Counted from the first letter of the stretch, positions 1-8,027 are shown. The stretch: DNA of 31,789 bases from Bacillota bacterium (GCA_023460795.1 JAEWPC010000066.1:1-31789), one strand, 5' to 3'. Made by a program: numbers and translations. The notes: generated by a model from the sequence alone, not told the origin.

Positions 1-1517
1 GCCCATAGCCCTACCGCTGCGCCCGTTGCCAGCAGCGCAGCCAAGCTCGCTCGGCCGAGGCGCGCCCAGGCGCCCGGGCCTCCCGCTCTGCCCGCCGGCG
101 CCGGCAGGCTCGGCGCGTGCGCCTGAAGCCAAGCGATCATCAGCAGCCAGACGAACGCATACGACCAATCGAAGTCGATCAGCGCATGGGCGAGCAATAC
201 GGCCGTCGGTGCCACCGCCGCCCTTTCGCTTCGCCATAAGGCTCGTAAGCCCATCCCGATCATCAGCAGCAACAGCGTCAATCCGACGAGGCCCGTATCC
301 AGCAGCATGGCCAAATATCCGCTATGCACCTCGTTCCCTACGTACGGCTCGCTCTGATACAGCGTCAGCATCGTTCGCCAGCTGTCCCCGCCATAGCCGA
401 ACCACGGACGGTCGAGGAACATCCGCCACCCGTCTTGATAGAACAACCAGCGGGAAGCCGCCGTCTCCAAGTGACCGGTTAGCCTCTCTCCGTCCGTGCC
501 TTTCCACAGCCAGATGATCGCAATGATCCCCGAAGCGATTGCTGCCCACGTGATCATACGATTCATGAGGCCGGCATGCCCTATCCGATTCTGAACTCTT
601 GCCCGGACCGCTAACATCATCGCCCCGGCGACTCCCGCGCACGCCAAAGCCGCCGCAACGCCGATCAGCGACATAGGTTCGCTCTCCATTGGCATCCAAT
701 GCCTTCCGACCAAGGCCATCAGCGCCGAACCGGCCGCGGTCATGCCGATAGCCATCGCCCACCTTAACCGGCGATTCGCCGGCGCAAGCATCAACGCAAT
801 CGCCAGGCCGAACAGCAAGGCGGCAAACGAGCCTCGCGATTCCGTCAGCAGCAACGCCCCTCCGTATGGAATCGCCGTAACGGCGGCTGCCCATGCTTGC
901 CACCGTCTGCTTCCTTCGTCCGTCCAAGCTTGCAGTTGCATGAGCAAGAACGCCGACAGCACCGCGCCGTACGTATTCGGGTATTCTAGGTAACCCGCGA
1001 GCCGCGACCCGGAACCCGACAGCGCCGGATCGGTAAACCTCAGAACGATATCTTGAGGCGTATATATTCCGAACCAGCCTATCCACCCGCTGATCAGCAA
1101 CAGGACCCCTACGGCTTGAATGGCGGCTTTGCCCCACGCTCGGTGCTGCTCCTTGCGCCACATCCCCGCAAGACATACGCCGAAGCAGCCATAAGTTAGC
1201 CAGCGAAGCGCCGCATCCACCGACCCTTGCACGGACACGGGATTCATCATCAGCGACAGAGCATATATTCCGGCGATGCCTAAAGGATAGATCATCCTAC
1301 CGGTGGACATCTTCCCCCGTCCCGCAATCCAATCGAACACCATCCATAGCATCGCCGCGAGCATTAAGATTTTCTCGAATCCGTACAGGTCGCTGTCGAA
1401 GAACATTCCCGACCTGATCGCCGACCAACCCAACGTTAAACATACAATCCCGTATCCTATAGGCGCCGACAGCAGCTGCACCTTTCTTTTCGCGCCCTCA
1501 ATGGTCAATCCTCTCAC
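1..1517 (-). CDS. O-antigen ligase/polymerase-like membrane protein (Wzy_C family), C-terminus cut by window edge
   Basis: I translated this frame directly. It stays open for about 505 codons and reads as a polytopic membrane protein with many Leu/Ala/Gly-rich segments. Family hallmarks are GYLEYPNTYGAVLSA near residue 180, RPWFGYGGDSW near residue 370 (the Pro-x-x-Gly-x-Gly element of O-antigen ligases) and NEVHSGYLAMLLDTGLVGL near residue 395, followed by more membrane segments. Such proteins join or polymerise lipid-linked glycans at the outer face of the membrane; in a Gram-positive the substrate would be a secreted polysaccharide or wall glycan, which is inference. I chose the GTG at 1515-1517 because an AAGGG Shine-Dalgarno lies 5 bases upstream and an in-frame stop lies just before it; a TTG nine bases inside is the alternative. 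The gene stands alone after the terminator of the PilZ gene. The missing C-terminus may hold TPRs, as in many Bacillota homologues. Confidence 0.85.
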   Translation of the reverse strand, partial: MRGLTIEGAKRKVQLLSAPIGYGIVCLTLGWSAIRSGMFFDSDLYGFEKILMLAAMLWMVFDWIAGRGKMSTGRMIYPLGIAGIYALSLMMNPVSVQGSVDAALRWLTYGCFGVCLAGMWRKEQHRAWGKAAIQAVGVLLLISGWIGWFGIYTPQDIVLRFTDPALSGSGSRLAGYLEYPNTYGAVLSAFLLMQLQAWTDEGSRRWQAWAAAVTAIPYGGALLLTESRGSFAALLFGLAIALMLAPANRRLRWAMAIGMTAAGSALMALVGRHWMPMESEPMSLIGVAAALACAGVAGAMMLAVRARVQNRIGHAGLMNRMITWAAIASGIIAIIWLWKGTDGERLTGHLETAASRWLFYQDGWRMFLDRPWFGYGGDSWRTMLTLYQSEPYVGNEVHSGYLAMLLDTGLVGLTLLLLMIGMGLRALWRSERAAVAPTAVLLAHALIDFDWSYAFVWLLMIAWLQAHAPSLPAPAGRAGGPGAWARLGRASLAALLATGAAVGLW

Positions 1518-1601
1518 GTCATCCCTTCAAGCGGTAACAAGTAAGTCCACGTCATTAACGAACGATTGAAGGCCCCCTAAAGTTGCATCGTACGATTGCA
1601 A

Positions 1602-1627
1602 TAAAAAAGACCCCGGGCAGGGTCCTG
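1602..1627 (-). terminator. Rho-independent terminator of the PilZ gene
   Basis: On the minus strand the stem GACCC/GGGTC (1620-1624 with 1609-1613) encloses a 6-base loop and is followed by TTTTTTAT. It lies 14 bases after the PilZ gene stop. Confidence 0.85.
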
Positions 1628-1640
1628 TAATCGACTGGAA

Positions 1641-2336
1641 CTAGAAGCGTTTCTTCGCGATCGTCTCCTTGCGGAGCGCCGCGCTCTTCTCCACCTGTTG
1701 CTTCAAGATCATCGCTCTAAGCGGACGCATCATCTCTTGCTCGATCAGGAGCATCTTCGCGCCTAACAGCAACTTGTCGTCTTGACGCTCTCTCCGGATC
1801 ACTTCGAGCTCGCAGTTGAACGCGAAATCGAATTCGACGCTCGCTCTCAGCTTCATATTGCGAAAGATTTGCGTCGTGTCGGGCGCCGATATCCCGATAC
1901 CGGACAGACTGATATCGTTCACCGCGAACGTCAGCGGGTGCTCGAACTTCATTTCCTCCCCGGTTTCGTCTTGAACGGAATGAACTTGTATGCTTCCGTT
2001 GACGTTAACGCGAGGATGCTCGCGCCTTTCCTTGAACCGCTTCTGCACGTTCGGCGGCTGGATCAGGGCGATCGCGCCTTCGTACTTGGCGAACACGGTC
2101 GACTGGATCGTCTGCAAGCCCGCGGGCGAATACACCGTCAGCTTCACGCTCTCTCCCAATTCGAACTTGTCGAAATCGTGCAATTCGACTTCGAACAGCT
2201 CGCCTTCCACGTGCGTCATGACGCCGGTCGACAGGTTGTTCGCGCTCTCTACTACGGTACGGCAGTGCAACAGCACGTTGAGCGGAGGAAGCTCCTTCTC
2301 ATCGGCTACCCGTTTTGAGTTTCCGGCCTGAATCAT
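1641..2336 (-). CDS. PilZ-domain c-di-GMP receptor, YcgR-like
   Basis: This 231-residue protein has the two-domain build of YcgR-type flagellar brake proteins: an N-terminal beta-rich YcgR_2-like domain (about residues 18-95) and a C-terminal PilZ domain (about 100-215). Both c-di-GMP-binding signatures are visible. RxxxR is R105-EHP-R109 at the domain junction, and DxSxxG is D141-ISLS-G146. Family members bind c-di-GMP and then act on flagellar motors, secretion or polysaccharide synthases; which of these applies cannot be read here. The ATG at 2336 follows GGTGG by 6 bases. Its leader contains a c-di-GMP-I riboswitch and a terminator, so both the gene and its product should respond to c-di-GMP. 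The gene upstream in the same direction encodes a diguanylate cyclase. Confidence 0.93.
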   Translation of the reverse strand: MIQAGNSKRVADEKELPPLNVLLHCRTVVESANNLSTGVMTHVEGELFEVELHDFDKFELGESVKLTVYSPAGLQTIQSTVFAKYEGAIALIQPPNVQKRFKERREHPRVNVNGSIQVHSVQDETGEEMKFEHPLTFAVNDISLSGIGISAPDTTQIFRNMKLRASVEFDFAFNCELEVIRRERQDDKLLLGAKMLLIEQEMMRPLRAMILKQQVEKSAALRKETIAKKRF

Positions 2337-2376
2337 CAGCTACCACCTTTCCGCTTGGGAAAATATCATTCTAGCG

Positions 2377-2406
2377 AAAAAAAGGCGGCCCCGTGTAGGA
2401 GCTGCC
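2377..2406 (-). terminator. Riboswitch expression-platform terminator
   Basis: On the minus strand GGCAGCTCC (2398-2406) pairs with GGGGCCGCC (2384-2392) with one A/C mismatch and one G-U pair, then TTTTTTT follows. It sits between the c-di-GMP aptamer and the PilZ start, where a transcription-attenuation platform is expected. Its 5' arm (GGCAGC) is also complementary to GCTGCC at the 3' end of the aptamer. Confidence 0.88.
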
Positions 2407-2441
2407 TGATATACCTAATAGACCCAACATACGGGACTGAT

Positions 2442-2520
2442 CGGCAGCCAGGCTGTCATCGTTCATGCGAACATTAGACCCTGTAGCTTTGCGTCCTTGC
2501 CTTTCAGCAAGTTTGCCGTT
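2442..2520 (-). promoter_or_regulatory. Cyclic di-GMP-I (GEMM) riboswitch aptamer
   Basis: Read on the minus strand, the segment shows the class-I c-di-GMP aptamer in order: AACGGCAAAC, a P2 hairpin CTTGC-tGAAAg-GCAAG with its GAAA tetraloop, the invariant core GGACGCAAAGCTACAGGG, TCTAA at the start of P3, ATGACAGCC, and the closing GGCTGCCG. CGGC at the 5' end and GCCG at the 3' end form P1. A terminator follows before the PilZ gene. The class binds c-di-GMP and controls motility, adhesion and c-di-GMP genes. Recognition is by sequence and layout; no covariance search was run. Confidence 0.96.
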
Positions 2521-2552
2521 ATCGGATAGCCACAAATCGTATCTTGGTGAAG

Positions 2553-2582
2553 ATTGTAACATAATTCTGTGACCTAAGTCAC
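2553..2582 (-). promoter_or_regulatory. Likely promoter of the riboswitch-PilZ unit, with overlapping palindrome
   Basis: On the minus strand TACAAT (2553-2558) is a good -10 and GTGACT (2577-2582) a weak -35 at 18 bases. Transcription would start near 2546, about 25 bases before the aptamer. A perfect dyad GTGAC-N4-GTCAC (2569-2582) covers the -35 and could be an operator; that is inference. Confidence 0.4.
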
Positions 2583-2616
2583 TAAAATTTATCTTAAAAT
2601 AGGATGCTAGAAGGAG

Positions 2617-4281
2617 TTAGTAGGCAGTAACGACGCGATTTCGACCTTCGTTCTTCGCCTTATACAACGCCGCGTCCGCCCGTGAAAACAAATCGCGCAA
2701 ATACTCCTTCGGATTGTCGACCGTAAGGTCGTCCGTATCTTCCGAGACGATGCCCATGCTGATCGTGACGCCCACTTGCTCGGTTCCCGACTGCACGACG
2801 TTAGCGCCGATGGCATGCATGATTCGATCGGCGAGAAGCTCCGCTTGCTCGCGATTCGTATGCGGCAAATACACCGTGAACTCCTCGCCGCCGTACCTCG
2901 CTAGAATATCCGTCCTGCGAAGCTTCGAACGGACGGTATCCGCCGTGCTGCGAATGACCTCGTCGCCGACGAGATGGCCGTACTTGTCGTTGATTTGCTT
3001 GAAATGATCGATATCGAACAGGAAGACGGAGAACGGGATGCGATATCGGACGTTGAGGAGCACTTCATGCTCTAGCTGCTGCATGAGGTATCTACGGTTG
3101 AAGCAGCCGGTGAGCGCGTCGGTGACCGCCATCTGTTCGAGCTTCTGGTTAACGCGGAACAGCTCCTCTTGGATGGAGATCAGCTCCAGATTGCGTTCGT
3201 GCAGCGCTTCGTTCTTGCGGTTCATCTCGTCTACCAGCTTGCGCAGCTCCGTCACGTCATGGAAGGTAATGACTCGTCCGAGCAACGTCTTCCGATCGTC
3301 CAGAATCGGAGAGATCTGTAGCGACACGTGGCGCCCCGCGGCATCCTGCAACGCGTATTCCATCTGTATTCTCTCGTGCGGATGGTTCATGTAACGATAG
3401 AGGAACTCATAGACCTCGCCCTGCGTGTGCATCGGCGACAGGAATCTCTCCATCTCGAACGGCTCGCCCTTGGAAATCTGGAGGAACGGAGATACGCCCC
3501 GATTCACCTCGAGCACTTTCCCCTCTTCGTCGATGACGATAATTCCCGTCGTCATATGTTCGATGAAGTCTCTTTGCGCCATGCTGAGCAGGTCGAACAT
3601 GCCGTAACGGTAGATCGCAATGACGAAGCAGAGATCCGACAGCAGAATTCCGGCTGCCAGAAGCCCGGGAATAACGGGAAGCCATTGCGACAACAACACG
3701 TTAATGAGCACGTCCAGCAAGCCGAAACCTGTCAAGACGAACATGCCGATAAGCGCGGTGGCGAGCTGCTTGCGTTGGTTGATTCCGTTAACCGTTTTCA
3801 AAGCTTGGAACATATTCATGAGCGCGGTGAAAAAGTAAGCGAACTGCACGAGCACGAGCAACCAGAACAGCGGCCCGTATACCCGATCCACGTAAGTACC
3901 GCCGACGGGGGACATGAACAAATAGCCGGGGTTCCACATCGCGAGCATAATGCAGGCGAACGCCGGCGCTAAGTACAGCAGCATGCGCTTCCATTTAAGC
4001 ATCGCGCTTCTTCCGGTTAGGAAGAACACGAAGATCAACCAACCAGGTCCAAGCAAACCCATCGCCACGAATGACAGGTTGATGAAGAACAGTTCGTAGT
4101 GGTGAATGTCCGTCAAGTGGGTCGAGAATTGACCTAGCGGCCAGATCATCATGACGAAATGGAACGCTAAATACACCTTATGCGTCTGCGTGATGCGATT
4201 GAAGGCAAGCACGCCGATGAACATCAGGAATAGAAACACGAACAAAAAGAAATCGGGCCTAAGAAACGCCAAGGCATTCAC
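2617..4281 (-). CDS. Membrane diguanylate cyclase (7TM sensor - PAS - GGDEF)
   Basis: This protein of up to 554 residues has an N-terminal block of about seven membrane helices (residues 8-225, resembling the 7TM region of sensor kinases), a PAS domain (about 235-345), a short coiled-coil linker (about 350-385) and a GGDEF domain (about 386-550). The active-site motif is GGEEF (464-468), one of the two catalytically competent forms. An intact inhibitory I-site RxxD (RRTD, 455-458) lies exactly five residues before it, so an active enzyme with product feedback is expected. It makes c-di-GMP from two GTP. The GTG at 4281 has GGAAG almost touching it, and a TTG at 4272 has better spacing, so the true start may be three codons in. 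Directly downstream on the same strand come a c-di-GMP riboswitch and a PilZ receptor. Confidence 0.94.
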   Translation of the reverse strand: MNALAFLRPDFFLFVFLFLMFIGVLAFNRITQTHKVYLAFHFVMMIWPLGQFSTHLTDIHHYELFFINLSFVAMGLLGPGWLIFVFFLTGRSAMLKWKRMLLYLAPAFACIMLAMWNPGYLFMSPVGGTYVDRVYGPLFWLLVLVQFAYFFTALMNMFQALKTVNGINQRKQLATALIGMFVLTGFGLLDVLINVLLSQWLPVIPGLLAAGILLSDLCFVIAIYRYGMFDLLSMAQRDFIEHMTTGIIVIDEEGKVLEVNRGVSPFLQISKGEPFEMERFLSPMHTQGEVYEFLYRYMNHPHERIQMEYALQDAAGRHVSLQISPILDDRKTLLGRVITFHDVTELRKLVDEMNRKNEALHERNLELISIQEELFRVNQKLEQMAVTDALTGCFNRRYLMQQLEHEVLLNVRYRIPFSVFLFDIDHFKQINDKYGHLVGDEVIRSTADTVRSKLRRTDILARYGGEEFTVYLPHTNREQAELLADRIMHAIGANVVQSGTEQVGVTISMGIVSEDTDDLTVDNPKEYLRDLFSRADAALYKAKNEGRNRVVTAY

Positions 4282-4325
4282 TCTTCCATCAACCGTAATG
4301 TGAAAGAATATACTAGCCCAATTTT

Positions 4326-4353
4326 ACCATATCATGCGATATTGCGACAGCAA
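4326..4353 (-). promoter_or_regulatory. Possible promoter of the diguanylate cyclase
   Basis: On the minus strand TTGCTG (4348-4353), a 16-base spacer and TATGGT (4326-4331) form a plausible sigma-A promoter. The spacer holds short dyads (ATTGC-TGTC-GCAAT and ATATC-GCAT-GATAT). The match is modest. Confidence 0.3.
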
Positions 4354-4436
4354 TTGCGTCCAATAACCCCACAATTTTATACAATTTTAAATGATATTAA
4401 GGACTTTCCGTCGATTTACTTGTGACTTTGGTCGCT

Positions 4437-5624
4437 TTAATGAAGTAATTTCTCCATATATGGATATATCCCTAGAAAATCCCTGAATTTAACATACTCG
4501 TCCAACGATTCGGAATGATCCGATTGACGTTGCTTGACCGCACGAATCAGGATGTTCTTCGGCGTGTGCTCCATGTCGATGAATTCCAGCAGCTGCACGC
4601 GGTAACCGGCCGTCTCCAGCAAATTCGCGCGAACGGCATCGGTAACGAGCGAAGCGAACCGCTCTTTGAGTATGCCGTGCTTCAGAATCGGCTTCAGAAT
4701 CGGCTGCGATACTTGCCGGAACAGCTCGTGCTGGCAGCATGGCACGGACATGATGACGCTGGCGTTCCAGCCGATAGCCTTGAGCAGAGCGGCGTCGGTT
4801 GCCGTATCGCAGGCATGCAGCGTGACGACCATGTCGACGCTGGCGAGCCCTTCATACTGAGCGATGTCGCCGACGGAGAACGACAGCTTGTCCCAATGCA
4901 ATTGCTTGGCGAGCTTGGAACAAGCGGCGATTACGTCTTCCTTCAAGTCGAGTCCGATAATGCGGACAGGCAATTGCTCTTTGACGGCGAGCAGATGATA
5001 TAACGCGAACGTTAGATAGGACTTACCGCAGCCGAAATCGACGATCGTAAGCTCCTTGTCTCTCGGCAGCTCGGACATGACGTCGGACACCATCTCCAGG
5101 AACCGGTTGATTTGACGGAACTTATCGTACTTCGCTTTCACGACTTTGCCTTCGGCCGTCATCACCCCGAGCGCGGTCAGGAACGGAGCCGGTTCTCCGT
5201 CGGGAATGACGTAAGACTTGCTGCGGTTGTGCGTTAACGGCGCTTCAGCTATTTTGGCAGTAGACTTGCGAGTAAGCAGCGACAGCGCGCCTTTCTTATT
5301 CGCAAGCACTTGAACGTCTGCTTCCGGCATCTTGAACAACGCCTGCTTGTACTGCGACATGACGGCGTTTAACTGATCCTTCAAGCGTTCTGCCGGCACG
5401 TTGTCGTGATACGCTTTATGGTTCAGTTGGCTCTCGAACTGGTAGTGTACGCCGTTCTTCAGCTTGATCGGCCTTACCGTGACCTTCCGGGCAATATCCG
5501 CGCCTTTGTCCCGCGGTCCGCTGAACGAAGCTTGCAGCAGCCTGCCCGGCTCGGCAAGCTCGTTCATGAAATCGTCCCACTCCGCGGAACGATTTGTTTT
5601 GATATTCGTCTGAGTATCCGTCAT
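4437..5624 (-). CDS. SAM-dependent methyltransferase, Methyltransf_32-like
   Basis: From the ATG at 5624 the protein has 395 residues. Its first half (to about residue 175) is not recognised. The second half is a Rossmann methyltransferase domain with the SAM-binding motif I TIVDFGCGKSYLTFAL (193-207), LDLKE as the acidic ribose-binding loop (225-229), HACDTATD (270-277) and SVPCCQHE (294-300). The GCGKSYLTFALYH and PCCQHE signatures are typical of Methyltransf_32 proteins, whose substrate is generally unknown and may be RNA. I chose this start because it overlaps the stop of the preceding gene as ATGA and has an AGGAG site upstream, so the two are probably translationally coupled. It is last in the run yyaC, hydrolase, DUF6483-like, methyltransferase. 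Confidence 0.85.
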   Translation of the reverse strand: MTDTQTNIKTNRSAEWDDFMNELAEPGRLLQASFSGPRDKGADIARKVTVRPIKLKNGVHYQFESQLNHKAYHDNVPAERLKDQLNAVMSQYKQALFKMPEADVQVLANKKGALSLLTRKSTAKIAEAPLTHNRSKSYVIPDGEPAPFLTALGVMTAEGKVVKAKYDKFRQINRFLEMVSDVMSELPRDKELTIVDFGCGKSYLTFALYHLLAVKEQLPVRIIGLDLKEDVIAACSKLAKQLHWDKLSFSVGDIAQYEGLASVDMVVTLHACDTATDAALLKAIGWNASVIMSVPCCQHELFRQVSQPILKPILKHGILKERFASLVTDAVRANLLETAGYRVQLLEFIDMEHTPKNILIRAVKQRQSDHSESLDEYVKFRDFLGIYPYMEKLLH

Positions 5625-6283
5625 CCGATGTTCTCCTTCATGAGCGCTTGCCATTGTCTGCGCCCTTCCTCCAATTCGTCGCGAGGCATGCCTCCGGACT
5701 CAAGCTGCTCGTCGCTGTTCGACGCCAGACGGTCGTAGAAGTCCTCGCCTTCTTGGGCCGTCACGCCGGAGTCGCCCACGAGTTCGTACAGCACGTTCTC
5801 CGCGTCCGCGAAGCTGCCGCGATCGATGTGCCAGCCCCAGATCGCTCGCTTCGTCTCGACGTCGACCCGGTAAGGAGCGATGGCCTTCAGCAAGCTTTGG
5901 ACTCGCTCGACAAGGCTCCAGCCTTGAATCTCGACGTGGCTGCGCAGCAAATAAAGGTTTAGCCTCAGCGCCTTCTCGTATCGCGGCAGCGCTTGATCTT
6001 CTTGTCCGAGTTCGGCGAGCAGATCCGCTTCTTCCTGCAGGAATGCGGCGATGACGGCAACCGACTCCGCGTTCGGAACGCCTCCGACGGTCAGCATTTG
6101 CAGCAGCTGCTCGTCGGTCAGTCCCATGGCAAGTCTCGTGCGTATGCGAAGCTCCTTGCTCAGAAATTCGTCGATGAGATCAAGCGCTTCGTTCGGTTTC
6201 ATCTGCTCTCTTAGTCCCATCGACCGCCCGAGCACCAACGCGGCTTGAGAGATCAAGCGCATCAAATAATCTCTTTCTAACAC
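5621..6283 (-). CDS. DUF6483-like helical protein
   Basis: This 220-residue, almost entirely helical and acidic protein starts with MLERDYLMRLISQAALVLGR and contains TPR-like helices (QEDQALPRYEKALRLNLYLL, about residues 97-116). It resembles the DUF6483 proteins of Paenibacillus relatives, whose role is unknown. The GTG at 6283 has GGGGA six bases upstream and lies one base after the stop of the hydrolase gene; its own stop overlaps the methyltransferase start. The tight packing indicates co-transcription. I see no catalytic motif, signal peptide or membrane segment. The family name is from memory of sequence style. Confidence 0.75.
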   Translation of the reverse strand: MLERDYLMRLISQAALVLGRSMGLREQMKPNEALDLIDEFLSKELRIRTRLAMGLTDEQLLQMLTVGGVPNAESVAVIAAFLQEEADLLAELGQEDQALPRYEKALRLNLYLLRSHVEIQGWSLVERVQSLLKAIAPYRVDVETKRAIWGWHIDRGSFADAENVLYELVGDSGVTAQEGEDFYDRLASNSDEQLESGGMPRDELEEGRRQWQALMKENIG

Positions 6284-6284
6284 G

Positions 6285-7046
6285 TTAATTCCCCGTCCCT
6301 TGCACGAATGTCCCGATCGCGTCAGCCAACGCTTTCGGGTTTTCCATCATGCTCATATGGCCGACGCCCGATAGCGTTACCTGTGTGATAGGAGCACCCG
6401 ATACGGGAAATCTCCGATCTTCGGCGATGACTTCGTCCTTCTCCCCCGCAAGCAGGAGAATGGGCAACTTCGCGTCCTTCAGCACCGAGGTGCGGTCCGG
6501 CCGATCCCGCATGCCGAGCGCGCAGCCGATCGCTCCTTGGGAGGAAGTGCCGTAGCCGATCTCGAGCGCTTTGCGCATCGGGTCTTGCCGCTCGTTCCGA
6601 TGCTCGGGAGCGAACAGCTTGGGCACGAGACCGTTAACGAACGCTTCGACACCGTCTTTACCGATCGTGTCCACCGCTTTATTGCGGTTCGCTTTCGCGA
6701 CGTCCGAGTCCGGATACGAGGTCGAATGGACCAAGCCGAAGCCGATCAGGCGATCGGCATATTGCTCGGCGAACGCCAGCGTCACGTATCCGCCCAATGA
6801 ATGGCCGAACAGGAATACTCGCTCGAGTCCGAGACGATCGAGCAGCCGAAGCGTATCCTCTGCCAAACTTTCCATTGAGTATGGGCCATCCGCACTTGGA
6901 GAATCGCCATGGCCGCGCAAATCCGGGGTAATGACGCGATAGCGCTCGGCGAGGAGCGCGGCCGCGTCATCCCAATAACGATGGCTTCCGCAATAGCCAT
7001 GCAGCAAGACGAGCGGCACGCCGCTCCCGGCTTCTTTAACGTACAT
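6285..7046 (-). CDS. Alpha/beta-fold hydrolase
   Basis: This 253-residue cytosolic protein has all marks of the alpha/beta hydrolase fold: LLHGYCGSHRYWD for the oxyanion-hole HG region (about 13-25), the nucleophile elbow GHSLGG (about 82-87), the acid in LLLAGEKDEVI (about 197-207) and the catalytic His in SGVGHMSMMENP (about 227-238). The sequence resembles small esterases, haloperoxidase-like hydrolases and lactonases, and the substrate cannot be told. The ATG at 7046 is preceded by an AAAGG site. It starts 20 bases after the yyaC stop and ends one base before the next gene, so it is part of the four-gene run. Confidence 0.9.
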   Translation of the reverse strand: MYVKEAGSGVPLVLLHGYCGSHRYWDDAAALLAERYRVITPDLRGHGDSPSADGPYSMESLAEDTLRLLDRLGLERVFLFGHSLGGYVTLAFAEQYADRLIGFGLVHSTSYPDSDVAKANRNKAVDTIGKDGVEAFVNGLVPKLFAPEHRNERQDPMRKALEIGYGTSSQGAIGCALGMRDRPDRTSVLKDAKLPILLLAGEKDEVIAEDRRFPVSGAPITQVTLSGVGHMSMMENPKALADAIGTFVQGTGN

Positions 7047-7066
7047 ATTCGCACCTTTCCTTTTTC

Positions 7067-7606
7067 TCAGGTTAGATTAGAGTCGTTCTTCAACGCCGTC
7101 AGCGCATCGGCGATGGCCTTAGCCATGCCGATCACCTGATAGAGCGAAGTCGTCTGCAGCGTCCAGTAGGGCTTCGGGCCGTTCTCGTTCACGATAGCCG
7201 CGATGCTGTACGCGCCGATCGGAGGGAACGTCCGGCCTACGGACTGCGCGGGAACGAGCGGTCCGCTCGATACGAGATAAGCGCCGACGCTCTCCGGCCG
7301 TCCCAGACAGGCGTCGATCGCGACCACCGTTCTTCCTTCGGCGGCTTCGCTTGCGAATCGATCCGCCAATAGCGGCAGCCGGTCCGCGTCGCATGGCTCG
7401 CGCAGCGTGCCGATGACTCTCCGGAAACCGCGCTCCTCGAGCATCGTTCCGACGAGCGGCCCCAGGCTGTCTCCGGTGGAACGATCGGTTCCGATGCAGA
7501 CGAAGGTCAATTCCTCGATCGGGTGTACCCGGCAAATCTGCTTCATGAAATCCGCGACGCCCGCGATATCGACGCGTTTGGCCGCTTGCGTCAATGGCTC
7601 CGACAT
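7067..7606 (-). CDS. yyaC: YyaC-type sporulation protein (DUF1256)
   Basis: This 179-residue protein matches the YyaC family: FVCIGTDRSTGDSLGPLVG near the N-terminus, then VVAIDACLG and a Gly/Pro-rich PPIGAYSIAAIV. YyaC is related in fold to the germination protease GPR and is linked to sporulation in Bacillus; its biochemical role is not firmly known. I chose the ATG at 7604-7606 (MSEPLTQ) because GAAGAG lies about 7 bases upstream; a TTG ten codons earlier (7636) is less likely. It heads a tight co-directional run with a hydrolase, a DUF6483-like protein and a methyltransferase, so those genes may share a sporulation context (inference). I could not identify a clear sporulation sigma promoter upstream. 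Confidence 0.9.
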   Translation of the reverse strand: MSEPLTQAAKRVDIAGVADFMKQICRVHPIEELTFVCIGTDRSTGDSLGPLVGTMLEERGFRRVIGTLREPCDADRLPLLADRFASEAAEGRTVVAIDACLGRPESVGAYLVSSGPLVPAQSVGRTFPPIGAYSIAAIVNENGPKPYWTLQTTSLYQVIGMAKAIADALTALKNDSNLT

Positions 7607-7725
7607 GACATTCTCTTCTTTCTTTCGACTGAACAAGTTATTTACAGGTTACCATTCCCGCGCGATGATTGCTACCGCCGCGCGCATGCCTAAGCCTCGG
7701 CGCATGGCGGACGCTTGGCGCTCTA

Positions 7726-7734
7726 TGATACAAT
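7726..7734 (+). promoter_or_regulatory. Extended -10 promoter element for yfkK
   Basis: TGATACAAT is an extended -10 (TGn plus TACAAT). No convincing -35 is seen. It lies about 38 bases before the yfkK ATG. Confidence 0.45.
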
Positions 7735-7771
7735 GACGGCATCCCTATTCTCCGGAGAGGAAGTTAAACGA

Positions 7772-7993
7772 ATGGATCTTAACGTGCCGAATCAACAGAA
7801 CATCGAATATATGATCGAGGCGATCAAAACGAAGCTGCGGATGGCTACCGGCGCTGCCATGCAAGCGTCCAGCTTCGCGGTCGAGAAGTACGAGGACATT
7901 AAAGACATTTACGACATGGTCGCGTCCAAAGACCGCTTCAGCATCAGCGAAGTCGAGGCGCTCGTCTCCGAGCTCGGCAAGCTGCGGGCTTAA
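7772..7993 (+). CDS. yfkK: DUF1128 family protein, YfkK homologue
   Basis: This 73-residue helical protein (MDLNVPNQQNIEYMIEAIK...) matches the small DUF1128/YfkK family of Bacillota in length and in the pattern of an N-terminal helix, the AVEKYEDIKDIYDMV segment and the FSISEVEALVSELGKLR end. The function is unknown. The ATG at 7772 is chosen because GGAGAGGAAG lies just upstream; an in-frame ATG at 7715 has no such site and would lie before the extended -10. It is divergent from yyaC and convergent with the gal operon; a tandem repeat array follows its stop codon. Confidence 0.88.
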   Translation: MDLNVPNQQNIEYMIEAIKTKLRMATGAAMQASSFAVEKYEDIKDIYDMVASKDRFSISEVEALVSELGKLRA

Positions 7994-8027
7994 TGCCTCT
8001 AATTCTCGTATTACCTGTCATTGCCAG

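Noticed and set aside
322..1176. Long minus-strand open frame of 284 codons (Arg/Gly-rich) inside the first gene
   Set aside because: It lies on the same strand but in another frame from the Wzy_C-type protein, which shows clear membrane and family motifs. The frame's composition is that of a GC-driven shadow.
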